A stretch of 64,000 nucleotides of DNA, taken from assembly GCF_002890895.1 (NCBI RefSeq), contig NZ_POUL01000007.1, positions 62,001 to 126,000 on the forward strand, written 5' to 3'. Below are positions 1 through 8,614 of this stretch, in pieces. The notes below the pieces were generated by a model. It saw nothing but the letters and a program-made list of their open reading frames with translations. It had not been told where the DNA came from and searched no databases. How positions within the stretch are numbered: position 1 is the first letter of the stretch; each line of letters begins with the position of its first letter. Source of the stretch: Stutzerimonas stutzeri (lineage in GTDB: Bacteria > Pseudomonadota > Gammaproteobacteria > Pseudomonadales > Pseudomonadaceae). Position numbers and translations under genes: made by a program.

Positions 1-831
1 GCAACCCGCCATGCCGCCGAACATGCCGGACACGATGTTGGCGACACCCTGGCCCTTGCACTCGCGGTTCTTGTCGCTGCCGGTATCGGTCAGGTCATCG
101 ACGATGGTCGCCGTCATCAGCGACTCCAGCAGACCGACCACAGCCAGGGCCGCGGAGTAAGGAAAGATGATCGCCAGCGTCTCGAAATTCAGCGGCACTT
201 GCGGCCAGAGGAAGATCGGCAGGGTGTCAGGCAGCTCGCCCATGTCGGCGACAGTGCGGATATCCAGCCCCAGGTACATGGCGACGGCGGTCAGAGACAG
301 GATGCAGACCAGCGGCGACGGGATGACCCGGCCAATCTTCGGCACATAGGGGAACAGATAGATGATGCCCAGGCCCGCCGCGGTCATCGCATAGACGTGC
401 CAGGTGACACCTGTCAGTTCCGGAAGCTGGGCCATGAAGATCAGGATCGCCAGGGCGTTGACGAAGCCGGTGACCACCGAGCGCGAAACGAAGCGCATCA
501 GCGAACCGAGGCGCAGGTAGCCGGCGCCGATCTGCAACAGACCGCAGAGCAGCGTCGCCGCCAGCAGGTATTGCAGGCCGTGCTCGCGCACCAGCGTCAC
601 CATCAGCAGCGCCATGGCACCGGTGGCGGCGGAAATCATCCCCGGTCGGCCACCTACGAAGGCGATCACCACGGCAATGCAGAAGGAGGCGTAGAGGCCG
701 ACGCGCGGGTCGACCCCGGCGATGATCGAGAAGGCAATCGCCTCTGGAATCAGCGCCAGGGCAACGACGAGGCCGGCGAGCACGTCGCCGCGGATGTTGC
801 AGAACCAGTTTTGTTTGAGCGAATGAAGCAT
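1..831 (-). CDS. SulP-family anion (sulfate-type) transporter, C-terminally truncated by the window
   Basis: This is the first 277 codons of an inner-membrane anion transporter. The frame runs open off the left edge, so the C-terminal part (further helices and any STAS domain) is not visible. The start at 831 gives [20 protein letters not shown], a usual SulP N-terminus, followed by the SulP signature region with [20 protein letters not shown] and successive hydrophobic helices. Family knowledge: SulP proteins move sulfate, bicarbonate or other anions, often with H+ or Na+; the substrate cannot be read from sequence. It stands alone, transcribed leftwards, with an HD-GYP gene behind it on the same strand but 368 nt away, so a shared operon is unlikely. 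Confidence 0.85.
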   Translation of the reverse strand, partial: MLHSLKQNWFCNIRGDVLAGLVVALALIPEAIAFSIIAGVDPRVGLYASFCIAVVIAFVGGRPGMISAATGAMALLMVTLVREHGLQYLLAATLLCGLLQIGAGYLRLGSLMRFVSRSVVTGFVNALAILIFMAQLPELTGVTWHVYAMTAAGLGIIYLFPYVPKIGRVIPSPLVCILSLTAVAMYLGLDIRTVADMGELPDTLPIFLWPQVPLNFETLAIIFPYSAALAVVGLLESLMTATIVDDLTDTGSDKNRECKGQGVANIVSGMFGGMAGC

Positions 832-1199
832 GGTGAATTCCGGAGCAAAGGCATCACCGGCAGACCGTAGGCGGCACGCGGTTGATACAAGGCTAGTTTC
901 TGGATTTGAACAGGGTGCAATTGCGTGCATGAAATGCGACGCGCAGGCTACCGACCGCCTGCATGACGAGGTGGTCGCGCTGGGTGACGACAGGCGCTAA
1001 GGCGGAGTGGGCAGCCGGATCATGCGAAGAGACAGACTCGATTTAGGGCTCAGATCGCTCGAAGCCGCTTGAAACAGGCCGCGGATGATAGCGCAGCAAG
1101 CCCCCTGGCGCGACCCAAAGGGGCAGCCCAGGCGCCGCCGGCTGTCATGCCAGAGGCGGCCGAGACGCCGGTTTGTGCTCGCCCAGACAGGCGTCAGGC
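832..1199. other. Intergenic gap of 368 nt
   Basis: This gap lies between the start of the SulP gene and the stop of the HD-GYP gene, both on the minus strand. It should hold the SulP promoter and the HD-GYP terminator. I see no convincing coding sequence: the short frames here have arginine/alanine-rich shadow translations. There is no REP element of the type found elsewhere in the window. Confidence 0.5.
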
Positions 1200-2396
1200 C
1201 TACCGCCAGAAGTCGTCCAGATTGTTGAAGCCCCATTGCGCCGGATCTTCGCGCCCGACGATGCGGTCATTCGAGCCCCGGCGCGAAAGGTCCAGGTCCA
1301 GCTGCTGGATCGGCGTCTTGGCTTTGGCTGAAAAGAACACCCGCACCAGCGGTTCGGTGAGCTTTTCCGGGTGCTGATCGATCACCACGCCGAGCCGGCC
1401 AGACTCCAGGCGCACCAGGGAACCGAGCGGATAGATACCCACCGAGCGCACAAAGGCATGAAAAATTTGGGTATCGAAATGGCCGGTCCACTGCGCCATG
1501 CGGGCCAGCGATTCGGCCGGGTTCCAGGCTTTCTTGTAGGGGCGGTTGGAGGTGATGGCGTCATACACATCGCACACCGCGCCCATTCGCGCGAACAGGC
1601 TGATGTTCTCGCCGGCCAGCCGGAACGGGTAGCCGCTGCCATCGAACTTCTCGTGATGATGCAGGCAGACGTCCAGCGCCGAGACCGGCAGCGACCCAGC
1701 CGCGAGCAGCAGCGCATGCCCCCGCTCGGGATGGCTGCGCATGACGGCGAACTCGGCATCGGTCAGTGCGCCTGGCTTGTTGAGCACCTCTATCGGCATG
1801 ACCATCTTGCCGACATCGTGCAGCAGCCCGGCCAGCCCGGCCTCGCTCACGGCGTCCTCGTCGAGGCCCAGCTGCCGGGCCAGGGACACCATCAAGGCGC
1901 AAACGGCGACCGAGTGCAGGTAGGTGTACTCGTCCTTGTGCTTGAGCCGCGCCAGGCCGATCAATGCCGAGCTGTTGCGCGCCAACGAGTCGCTGATATC
2001 CGCGACCAGCGGCAGACAACTCTCGACACTGATGGCATTGCCCAGTCGCGCTTCGTTGAACAGCTCCGTGATCGCCTTCTTTGAGCGGCTGAGCACGCGA
2101 GCGGCGCGCTGCAGTTCATCGCGCGCACTGCACCGCGCAACGGCTGGAGCGCGCGGGTCTTCAGGCGGAGGAATAGAAGCCGGCGTTGACAGCACAACCG
2201 CCTGGTCGGCCACGTCGACGCCCTTGCTGATGTTGATCCAGACGCCCGTCAGCCCGCTCTGGCGCAGGCGCTGAAGGTCTTCAGGGTCATCGATGATGAA
2301 CTTGTTTTTCCAGAACGGATGCGCCAGCCAGCTGCCTTCGATGGCATGGAGATACATGCCTAAACGCACCGCATCAGTAGGAATTTTCTTCAGCAT
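1200..2396 (-). CDS. HD-GYP domain cyclic-di-GMP phosphodiesterase with N-terminal DUF3391
   Basis: This 398-aa protein probably hydrolyses cyclic-di-GMP in the cytosol. The N-terminal ~125 residues (MLKKIPTDAVRLGMYLHAIE...) fit the DUF3391 domain that precedes HD-GYP in many pseudomonads. The catalytic domain follows with HDVGK (metal-binding HD pair), the HHE metal ligands and the GYP signature (HHEKFDGSGYP), so it appears active. The frame is open upstream to 2573, but the DUF3391 start at 2396, with a weak GAGG upstream, is preferred. No TM segment is visible. It is divergent from the DctB-like kinase gene. A role in switching between motility and sessile life is a family-level inference. 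Confidence 0.9.
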   Translation of the reverse strand: MLKKIPTDAVRLGMYLHAIEGSWLAHPFWKNKFIIDDPEDLQRLRQSGLTGVWINISKGVDVADQAVVLSTPASIPPPEDPRAPAVARCSARDELQRAARVLSRSKKAITELFNEARLGNAISVESCLPLVADISDSLARNSSALIGLARLKHKDEYTYLHSVAVCALMVSLARQLGLDEDAVSEAGLAGLLHDVGKMVMPIEVLNKPGALTDAEFAVMRSHPERGHALLLAAGSLPVSALDVCLHHHEKFDGSGYPFRLAGENISLFARMGAVCDVYDAITSNRPYKKAWNPAESLARMAQWTGHFDTQIFHAFVRSVGIYPLGSLVRLESGRLGVVIDQHPEKLTEPLVRVFFSAKAKTPIQQLDLDLSRRGSNDRIVGREDPAQWGFNNLDDFWR

Positions 2397-2598
2397 GGGC
2401 GCCTCGAGACGACAAGGGTTGGTCGAGCTGATCTCGTTGTAACCTGGCGTCCCTGCTGGCCGGCCCATTGTTTCGGGCGGCAATGGCGCTAAAGTGCCAC
2501 CATCCGGCCGTACTTGTACATTAGTCGAAAGATGTACACGTCTTGGAATCCGACGCGCGGCCTGCTTTACCATGCGATTCCGCTATCGCGAGCCGATC

Positions 2599-4362
2599 AT
2601 GATTGCCCTCTCCAGCCGCTACCGCGTCGCCCTCATCATCTCGCTGATTCTGGCCGGCCTGCTGCTGAGCATGTACTGGGCTGGGCGCATCGCCGAGCAA
2701 CGCGCCTGGACCGAGCGCAGCCAGGAGGCCGCCGGCCAGCTCGAACTCTACGCACAGGCGATTCATATCCAGGTGCAGCGCTTCCGTTCCGTCCCGGCGT
2801 TGCTGGCGCTCGACAGCGATATCCAGACATTGCTGAACAACCCCGGCGATCAGGCCCTGCGCAAGCAACTCAACCACCGCTTGGAAGAGCAGAACCAGGC
2901 TGCCGGCTCCTCGGTGCTCTACCTGCTCGACCGCCATGGCGAAACCCTGGCGGCCAGCAACTGGCGCGACTGGAGCAGTTTCGTCGGCAACAACTACGCT
3001 TTCCGGCCCTATTTCATCGATGCGGTAGCGAACGACTCGGGTCGTTACTTCGCGGTCGGCGTGACCACCGGCATCCCCGGCTATTTCCTCTCCAGCTCGG
3101 TCAAGAATGCCGAGGGCGAGGTAATCGGCGTGCTGGTGGTCAAGCTCGAACTCGAAGACATGCAGCGTGAATGGGTCGGGCAGTCTGGCATCCTGCTGAT
3201 CTCCGACTCACTGGACATCGTCATCCTGACCAACCGCCCAGCCTGGCGCTTCCGCTACCTGCGCCCGCTGAGCGAGGCGGTGCGCGACCGCCTCGTCGCG
3301 GTCCGCCGCTACGCCGAACAGAATCTGCAGCCGTTGACGAGCCAGAACCTGCAGCAGATCGACGAGAACAGCGAGCGGCGCCTGGTCGACGGGCCCGATG
3401 GCCGCCGCGACTACCTCTGGCAACGTCTGGAACTGCCCGAGGAAGACTGGACCCTGCACCTGCTGCAGGAGCCGCAGCTGGTAGCCGCCAACGTCCGCAG
3501 CTACCGCCTGGCCGCGGCCGGCGTCTGGATGACGCTCGCGTTCCTGCTGCTGTACCTAGCCCAACGGCGCAAGACCCGCCGCGTGGAACGCCGCAGCCGC
3601 AACGAGCTGGAGCGTCTGGTAGAAGAGCGCACCCGCGAGCTGAACACCGCGCAGGATGAACTGGTGCATGCCGCGCGCATGGCCGCGCTGGGGCAGATGT
3701 CCGCCGCCCTCGCCCACGAGATCAACCAGCCCCTGACCGCCCTGCGCATGCAGCTCGCTAGTCAGCGGTTGTTGCTCGACAGCGGCCGCACCGACGCCGT
3801 GCGCGAAGGCATCGGCCAGGTTGAAGGCCTCCTCGAGCGCATGGCGGCGCTGACCAGTCACCTGAAAACCTTCGCCCGCAAGAGCCCCGCCGGGCTGCGC
3901 CAGCGTTTGAGCCTGGCCGAGGTCTTGGACCAGGCGCTGCAGCTGCTCGCCCCGCGCATTCGCAGCGAAGGGATTGCGGTGGTGTGTCAGGTGCCGCCCC
4001 AGGCCTGGGTCAGTGGCGATGCGATTCGCCTGGAGCAGGTGCTGATCAACCTGCTGACCAACGCTCTGGACGCCATGTGGAACGCCGAGAGCAAAGCGCT
4101 GCGCATCCTCTGCCAGCCAGAAGGCGACGGCTGGACGCTGAGCGTTGCCGACAGCGGTGGCGGCATCGCCGAGGAACATCTGGATCAGGTGTTCGAGCCC
4201 TTTTTCACCACCAAGCCGGTTGGCCAGGGGCTCGGCCTCGGGCTTGCCGTTTCCTACGGCATCGTGCGCGACCTTGGCGGCAGCCTCAGCGTGCACAACG
4301 ATGCGCAGGGCGCGGTGTTCGAACTGCATATGCCAGCGGCCGAATCGCCCGGCGCCGAGTAG
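2599..4362 (+). CDS. dctB: DctB-type sensor histidine kinase
   Basis: This is a membrane sensor kinase (587 aa from this start). TM1 is at about residues 9-28, then a periplasmic Cache/PAS-like sensor region of about 270 residues, TM2 (VWMTLAFLLLYLAQ), a short coiled coil, HisKA with the phospho-acceptor in AHEINQPLTAL (His373) and a HATPase with N box and GQGLGLGLAVSYG. This layout and the HEINQP motif match C4-dicarboxylate sensors. The response regulator follows 27 nt downstream. The start is uncertain: an in-frame ATG at 2572 would add nine residues, and neither has a strong RBS. No dicarboxylate transporter gene is adjacent, so the ligand is inferred from the family. Confidence 0.85.
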   Translation: MIALSSRYRVALIISLILAGLLLSMYWAGRIAEQRAWTERSQEAAGQLELYAQAIHIQVQRFRSVPALLALDSDIQTLLNNPGDQALRKQLNHRLEEQNQAAGSSVLYLLDRHGETLAASNWRDWSSFVGNNYAFRPYFIDAVANDSGRYFAVGVTTGIPGYFLSSSVKNAEGEVIGVLVVKLELEDMQREWVGQSGILLISDSLDIVILTNRPAWRFRYLRPLSEAVRDRLVAVRRYAEQNLQPLTSQNLQQIDENSERRLVDGPDGRRDYLWQRLELPEEDWTLHLLQEPQLVAANVRSYRLAAAGVWMTLAFLLLYLAQRRKTRRVERRSRNELERLVEERTRELNTAQDELVHAARMAALGQMSAALAHEINQPLTALRMQLASQRLLLDSGRTDAVREGIGQVEGLLERMAALTSHLKTFARKSPAGLRQRLSLAEVLDQALQLLAPRIRSEGIAVVCQVPPQAWVSGDAIRLEQVLINLLTNALDAMWNAESKALRILCQPEGDGWTLSVADSGGGIAEEHLDQVFEPFFTTKPVGQGLGLGLAVSYGIVRDLGGSLSVHNDAQGAVFELHMPAAESPGAE

Positions 4363-4375
4363 ACTGGCCACTCGC

Positions 4376-4383
4376 AGGAGGAG
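4376..4383 (+). promoter_or_regulatory. Strong ribosome binding site of dctD
   Basis: AGGAGGAG lies seven bases before the ATG at 4390, a near-perfect Shine-Dalgarno in the short gap after the kinase gene. It fixes the regulator start. Confidence 0.8.
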
Positions 4384-4389
4384 TGACAG

Positions 4390-5745
4390 ATGAGCGGTCA
4401 GGTGATTTTCATCGATGACGAAGCGGCAATCCGCCAGGCGGTGCAGCAGTGGCTGGAGCTGTCCGGCTTCAGCGTGGAAACCTGCGCCCGTGCCCACGAA
4501 GCGCTGGCTATCGTCGACCGGGGCTTTCCCGGCGTGCTGATCAGCGACGTGCGGATGCCGGACCTTGACGGCCTCGGCCTGCTGGAAAAGCTGGTGGCGC
4601 TGGACCCGGAGCTGCCAGTGATCATGGTGACCGGCCATGGCGATGTACCAATGGCGGTGCAGGCGCTACGCCAGGGCGCCTACGATTTCATCGAGAAACC
4701 CTTCACCCCGGAACGCCTGCTCGACAGCGTGCGCCGCGCCCAGGACAAGCGCCGGCTGGTCTGCGAGAACCGTCAGCTGCGCGAGCAGTTCACCCGCAAA
4801 GGCCGCATCGAATCGATGCTGCTGGGCGTCTCGCGGGCAATGGAGAACCTTCGCCGTCAGGTACTGGAACTGGCCGGCACCGACGTCAACGTCTTGATTC
4901 GCGGCGACACCGGCAGCGGCAAGGAGCAGGTCGCGCGCTGCCTGCATGATTTCAGCCCGCGGGCACGCAACCCTTTCGTTGCACTCAACTGCGCGGCGAT
5001 TCCGGAAACCATCTTCGAAAGCGAGCTGTTCGGCCATGAGAGCGGGGCGTTCACCGGCGCCCAGGGCAAACGCATCGGCCGCATCGAACATGCCCACGGC
5101 GGCACCCTGTTTCTCGACGAGATCGAGAGCATGCCGCTGGCTCAGCAGGTCAAACTGCTGCGCGTGTTGCAGGAAAAGACCCTGGAGCGGCTGGGCTCGA
5201 ACCGCAGTATCGAGGTCGACCTGCGGGTGATCAGCGCCGCCAAACCGGATTTGCTGGAAGAGGTACGCGGCGGGCGCTTCCGTGAGGACCTGCTGTACCG
5301 CCTGAACGTCGCCGAACTGCACATCCCGCCGCTGCGAGACCGACGCGAGGATATCCCGCTGTTGTTCGATCACTTCGCCACCCAGGCCGCGCAACGCCAC
5401 GGCCGAGATCCGCTGCCGGCCAGCCCGGCCGAACTGGCGCAGCTGCTCAGCCACGACTGGCCGGGAAACGTCCGCGAACTGATCAACGCCGCCGAACGCC
5501 ATGCCCTGGGCCTGACCCCGCCTGCACCCGCCACGGCCCCCGCCGCCGTCGCCGGCACCTCACTGGCCGACCAGATGGAAGCCTTCGAAGCCCAGTGCCT
5601 GCACAGCGCCCTGCAACAGCACAAAGGCAACATCAGCGAAGTCATGGCGCAACTGCAGTTGCCCCGCCGCACCCTCAACGAAAAGATGCAGCGCCACGGG
5701 CTGAGTCGCAGCGATTACCTGCCGGTGGGAAGCCACGACAGCTGA
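4390..5745 (+). CDS. dctD: DctD-type sigma-54-dependent response regulator
   Basis: This 451-aa transcription activator is the partner of the upstream kinase. Residues ~1-120 are a receiver with the acidic pair IDDE and phospho-acceptor Asp53 in LISDVRMPD. Residues ~140-380 are an AAA+ sigma-54 interaction domain with Walker A GDTGSGKE, GAFTGA and Walker B LFLDEIES. The C-terminus is a Fis-type helix-turn-helix (LQLPRRTLNEKMQRHGL). All key residues are present. With DctB it would switch on C4-dicarboxylate uptake via sigma-54; the target operon is not in this window. The start is set by a strong RBS. Confidence 0.9.
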   Translation: MSGQVIFIDDEAAIRQAVQQWLELSGFSVETCARAHEALAIVDRGFPGVLISDVRMPDLDGLGLLEKLVALDPELPVIMVTGHGDVPMAVQALRQGAYDFIEKPFTPERLLDSVRRAQDKRRLVCENRQLREQFTRKGRIESMLLGVSRAMENLRRQVLELAGTDVNVLIRGDTGSGKEQVARCLHDFSPRARNPFVALNCAAIPETIFESELFGHESGAFTGAQGKRIGRIEHAHGGTLFLDEIESMPLAQQVKLLRVLQEKTLERLGSNRSIEVDLRVISAAKPDLLEEVRGGRFREDLLYRLNVAELHIPPLRDRREDIPLLFDHFATQAAQRHGRDPLPASPAELAQLLSHDWPGNVRELINAAERHALGLTPPAPATAPAAVAGTSLADQMEAFEAQCLHSALQQHKGNISEVMAQLQLPRRTLNEKMQRHGLSRSDYLPVGSHDS

Positions 5746-5859
5746 TCCCGCCCCCGGGACCCTGCATAGCGAATGTGTGGGAATGTCGGTACAGGGCGAT
5801 TGATCGTGGCGGTAACCGCGAATGCCTCGAAATCCCTACCTGGTCAGGGAACGTCCACC

Positions 5860-5883
5860 TGTAGGAGCGAGCTTGCTCGCGAT
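5860..5883 (+). repeat. REP element (single copy)
   Basis: TGTAGGAGCGAGCTTGCTCG followed by CGAT is the palindromic REP unit common in Pseudomonas intergenic DNA. It sits just beyond the 3' end of the ECF sigma gene in the convergent gap with dctD and could also act as a transcript end. Confidence 0.8.
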
Positions 5884-5888
5884 CCCTT

Positions 5889-7178
5889 TCAAGCCTTGCG
5901 CTGCTCGGCATCCAGCTCATCGAGGCGCTGCTGCAAGAAGCGCTTTTCCGGCTCCAGCTGAGCCAGGCCCAACGCGGTTCGGTAGGCCTCGCGGGCTTCG
6001 TCCAGGCGGCCCAGTCGACGGCAGAAGTCAGCGCGGGCCGAGTGCAGCAGGTGGTAATCGCGCAGTTCGCCGCGGGCCAGTAATGCGTCGATGGCAGCCA
6101 GCCCGACCTCGGCGCCATCACGCATCGCCAGGGCTACCGCGCGGTTGAGTTCGATGACCGGCGACGGGCTGATGCGCAGCAACAGGTCGTAAAGCCCGAC
6201 GATTTGCGCCCAATCAGTCTGCACAGCACTGCGCGCCTCGGCATGCACCGCAACGATGGCGGCCTGCACGGTGTAAGGGCCGAAGCGCCTGGAGGCGAGC
6301 GCCCGCTCTACCAGCGCGGCGCCTTCAACAATCTGCGCCTGATTCCAGCGGCTGCGGTCCTGCTCGTCGAGGCGCACCAGCTCGCCCGCCTCATCGGTAC
6401 GCGCGGCGCGGCGGGAGTCATGCAGCAGCATCAGGGCCAGCAACCCCATCAGCTCCGGATCGGGCAACAGCTCAAGCAGCAGACGCCCGAGACGGATGGC
6501 CTCGGTGCTGAGGTCGGCACGGGTCAGCTCGCTGCCGCGGGAGGCGGAATAGCCTTCGTTGAAAACCAGGTAGATCACCTGCTTCACGTTATCCAGCCGA
6601 GCCGGCAGCTCCTCGCGTGTGGGTACTCGGTAAGGAATGCCCGCGTCGCGAATCTTCTGCTTGGCGCGGACGATGCGTTGGGCAATGGTGCTGGGTGAGG
6701 CAAGAAAGGCTCGGGCGATCTCTTCCGTCTTGAGATCGCAGACTTCGCGCAGCGTCAGCGCCACCTGCGCATCGGCCGGTAACGCCGGGTGGCAGCAGGT
6801 GAAGATCAGCCGCAGGCGGTCGTCTTCGAGGTCTTCACGCTCCCATTCGAGCTCGTTGTGGCTGTCCAGCTGATCGGCCAGCAGGCTCAGGGATGCATCG
6901 AAACGTGCCCGCCGGCGCAGCCCGTCGATGGCCTTGAAGCGACCAGCCGAGACCAGCCAGGCACGAGGATTGGAAGGCAGACCGTCACGCGGCCACTGCT
7001 GCACCGCCGCGATAAAGGCGTCATGCAGGGCTTCCTCGGCCAGCTCGAAATCGCCCAACAGGCGGATTAGCGTCGCCAACACTCGCCGCGACTGCGTGCG
7101 GTACAGGGTGTCGATTTCGGCCAGCGTCGGTCCAGCACCGATGTGCTCGGTCGAGGGCGGCCTGCCCCGCTCAGGCAT
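5889..7178 (-). CDS. ECF42-type RNA polymerase sigma factor with long C-terminal extension
   Basis: This 429-aa protein is an extracytoplasmic-function sigma factor. Sigma region 2 lies at ~25-95 (LLGDFELAEEALHDAFIAAV) and region 4 at ~130-190 (ALTLREVCDLKTEEIARAFL). A helical, TPR-like C-terminal extension of about 200 residues is typical of ECF42 (DUF6596). ECF42 genes are usually linked to DGPF/YCII genes rather than anti-sigma factors, exactly as here: the YCII gene ends three bases upstream of this start. The extension is reported to be needed for activity in the group. Likely targets are the linked YCII genes themselves. It is the last gene of the operon 8472-5889; no clear RBS precedes it, suggesting translational coupling. 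Confidence 0.88.
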   Translation of the reverse strand: MPERGRPPSTEHIGAGPTLAEIDTLYRTQSRRVLATLIRLLGDFELAEEALHDAFIAAVQQWPRDGLPSNPRAWLVSAGRFKAIDGLRRRARFDASLSLLADQLDSHNELEWEREDLEDDRLRLIFTCCHPALPADAQVALTLREVCDLKTEEIARAFLASPSTIAQRIVRAKQKIRDAGIPYRVPTREELPARLDNVKQVIYLVFNEGYSASRGSELTRADLSTEAIRLGRLLLELLPDPELMGLLALMLLHDSRRAARTDEAGELVRLDEQDRSRWNQAQIVEGAALVERALASRRFGPYTVQAAIVAVHAEARSAVQTDWAQIVGLYDLLLRISPSPVIELNRAVALAMRDGAEVGLAAIDALLARGELRDYHLLHSARADFCRRLGRLDEAREAYRTALGLAQLEPEKRFLQQRLDELDAEQRKA

Positions 7179-7181
7179 AGA

Positions 7182-7538
7182 TCAACGATCAGGTAACTGG
7201 CGCAACGGGCGAACTTCAATGCTGCCCAGCTGCGCGGGTGGGATCTTCGCCGCCAGGTGCAGCGCTTCATCCAGATCCTGCGCTTCGATCAGATAGAAGC
7301 CCGCCAGTTGCTCGCGGGTTTCGGCGAACGGGCCGTCGACGACCGACACCGCGCCCTCACGAACCCGTACGGTTTTGGCAGTACGCACTGATTGCAGCGG
7401 CTCGCCGGCCAGGAACTGGCCGCTTTCCTTCAGCCTTTCACTGTTGGCAACGCATTGCTCGACCAGCGCCGCCCACTGCTCGTCAGTCATTGAATCCACG
7501 CGCTGCTCGTCGTAATAGACCAGGCACAGGTATTTCAT
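7182..7538 (-). CDS. YCII-related (DGPF-domain) protein
   Basis: This is a 118-aa small cytosolic protein beginning MKYLCLVYYDE and containing VVDGPFAETREQLAGFYLIE, the DGPF signature. The fold is the dimeric ferredoxin-like YCII/dimeric alpha-beta barrel. The biochemical role is unknown; some YCII proteins have lyase-like catalysis. It is directly coupled to the ECF42 sigma gene. A second, more divergent copy lies two genes upstream (8116-8472). Confidence 0.88.
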   Translation of the reverse strand: MKYLCLVYYDEQRVDSMTDEQWAALVEQCVANSERLKESGQFLAGEPLQSVRTAKTVRVREGAVSVVDGPFAETREQLAGFYLIEAQDLDEALHLAAKIPPAQLGSIEVRPLRQLPDR

Positions 7539-7598
7539 GTCCTTCTCCGGTAGCGCCCGCCGGCTGCCGTGCGGGCAGCGACGGGACGAAGGGGTCGA

Positions 7599-8066
7599 TC
7601 AGCTGGCAATGCCGGCCCGTGGTTCGGGTTCAATGCCGAAGTTGACCTGCCCACTGGCCATGTCGAATGGCATCGAGAAATGCTCATGAACGACCTTCCA
7701 GTCGCCGTCCTGCCGACGCCAGCAACGGCTGCCGCGCATCCATCCGGACTGCATGTCGCCTTTTTCATCGGTGCCGCCGCAATGGCTCAGAAAATGACTA
7801 TAGGCCAGGTCTCCGCTGACGTTGATTTCGAGCTCACTGATTTCGAAATAGCCCTCGCCCTGGCAAAAATCAAAGCAGTTCTGCCAGTGCTGGCGGTACG
7901 CATCGGCGCCCTTGAATTGCAGCGGACCGACCGCATCGAAGGCCCGTACGTCTGCGGCGTACTGCGCCATGATGGTGTCCAGGTCCTTGCGTACAGTGGC
8001 CTTTTCGAAGGTTTCGGTGAGTTGGCGAATCCGGGTTTCGTCCTGCGTTTGGCTGGGGCTGTTCAT
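7599..8066 (-). CDS. SnoaL-like / ketosteroid-isomerase-fold protein (YybH type)
   Basis: This 155-aa protein has the NTF2-like cone fold suggested by IRQLTETFEKATVRKDLDTI near the start and a C-terminal DGDWKVVHEHFSMPF strand pattern, typical of small SnoaL-like proteins of unknown substrate. The start at 8066 (MNSPSQ) has GAGGA at good spacing; a longer frame from a TTG at 8099 has no such support. It lies between the two YCII genes of the ECF42 operon, so a shared stress or detoxification response is a plausible inference. No catalytic assignment is possible. Confidence 0.8.
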   Translation of the reverse strand: MNSPSQTQDETRIRQLTETFEKATVRKDLDTIMAQYAADVRAFDAVGPLQFKGADAYRQHWQNCFDFCQGEGYFEISELEINVSGDLAYSHFLSHCGGTDEKGDMQSGWMRGSRCWRRQDGDWKVVHEHFSMPFDMASGQVNFGIEPEPRAGIAS

Positions 8067-8115
8067 CTCGCTGTCCTCTTGGTTGATGATTCGGCTCAAT
8101 CACACTCGCGGCGTC

Positions 8116-8472
8116 TCAAGGCGGCGCCCGGGCCCCCAGCTCACGCACCTCGACGCTGCCCAGCCGTGCCGCCGGCAGACGCGCGGCCAGACGGATCGCA
8201 TCATTGAGGTCCTGGGTCTCGAACAGATAGATCGCCGCGGGCTGCTCGGAGCCGTCGCGCACCGGCCCGTCGCGCAGGAGCAGGCGGTCGCCCTGGCGGC
8301 GCAGGGTGGTAGCGCTCAACACCGGCTGCAGCGCTTCAGCGACGATCAGCTCGCCGCTGCGCCGCAGCTGCGCGTGGTACTCACGGCACTCGGCATCGAG
8401 CGCGGCGTGAAGACCTGGCGACAGTGCCGCCACGGCGTCTTCATTCAGGTAGACCAGGCACAGATAGCGCAT
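8116..8472 (-). CDS. YCII-related (DGPF-like) protein, divergent paralogue
   Basis: This 118-aa protein beginning MRYLCLVYLNEDAV is a paralogue of the 7182-7538 protein, with LLLRDGPVRDGSEQPAAIYL in place of the canonical DGPF loop (DGPV). The frame extends far upstream in the + strand gene's shadow, but homology with its paralogue fixes the start at 8472. It is the promoter-proximal gene of the ECF42 operon; the 142-nt gap to 8614 is shared with the divergent lactonase gene. Confidence 0.83.
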   Translation of the reverse strand: MRYLCLVYLNEDAVAALSPGLHAALDAECREYHAQLRRSGELIVAEALQPVLSATTLRRQGDRLLLRDGPVRDGSEQPAAIYLFETQDLNDAIRLAARLPAARLGSVEVRELGARAPP

Positions 8473-8614
8473 CGCGGCATCCCCGAGGACGATTGCTGTT
8501 TTCTCTGGTCGACCGGCGATGGGAGAAATCGACAATGTCGGGAAAACTTTTTCCGCTTCCGCGCTCCAATCCAGATCAGGGGCGCACGCCCCCTCGACAT
8601 GACGGGAGCAGCCC

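Noticed and set aside
199..870. A 223-residue plus-strand frame at the left edge
   Set aside because: It is antisense to the SulP transporter, whose helices and signature are clear on the minus strand.
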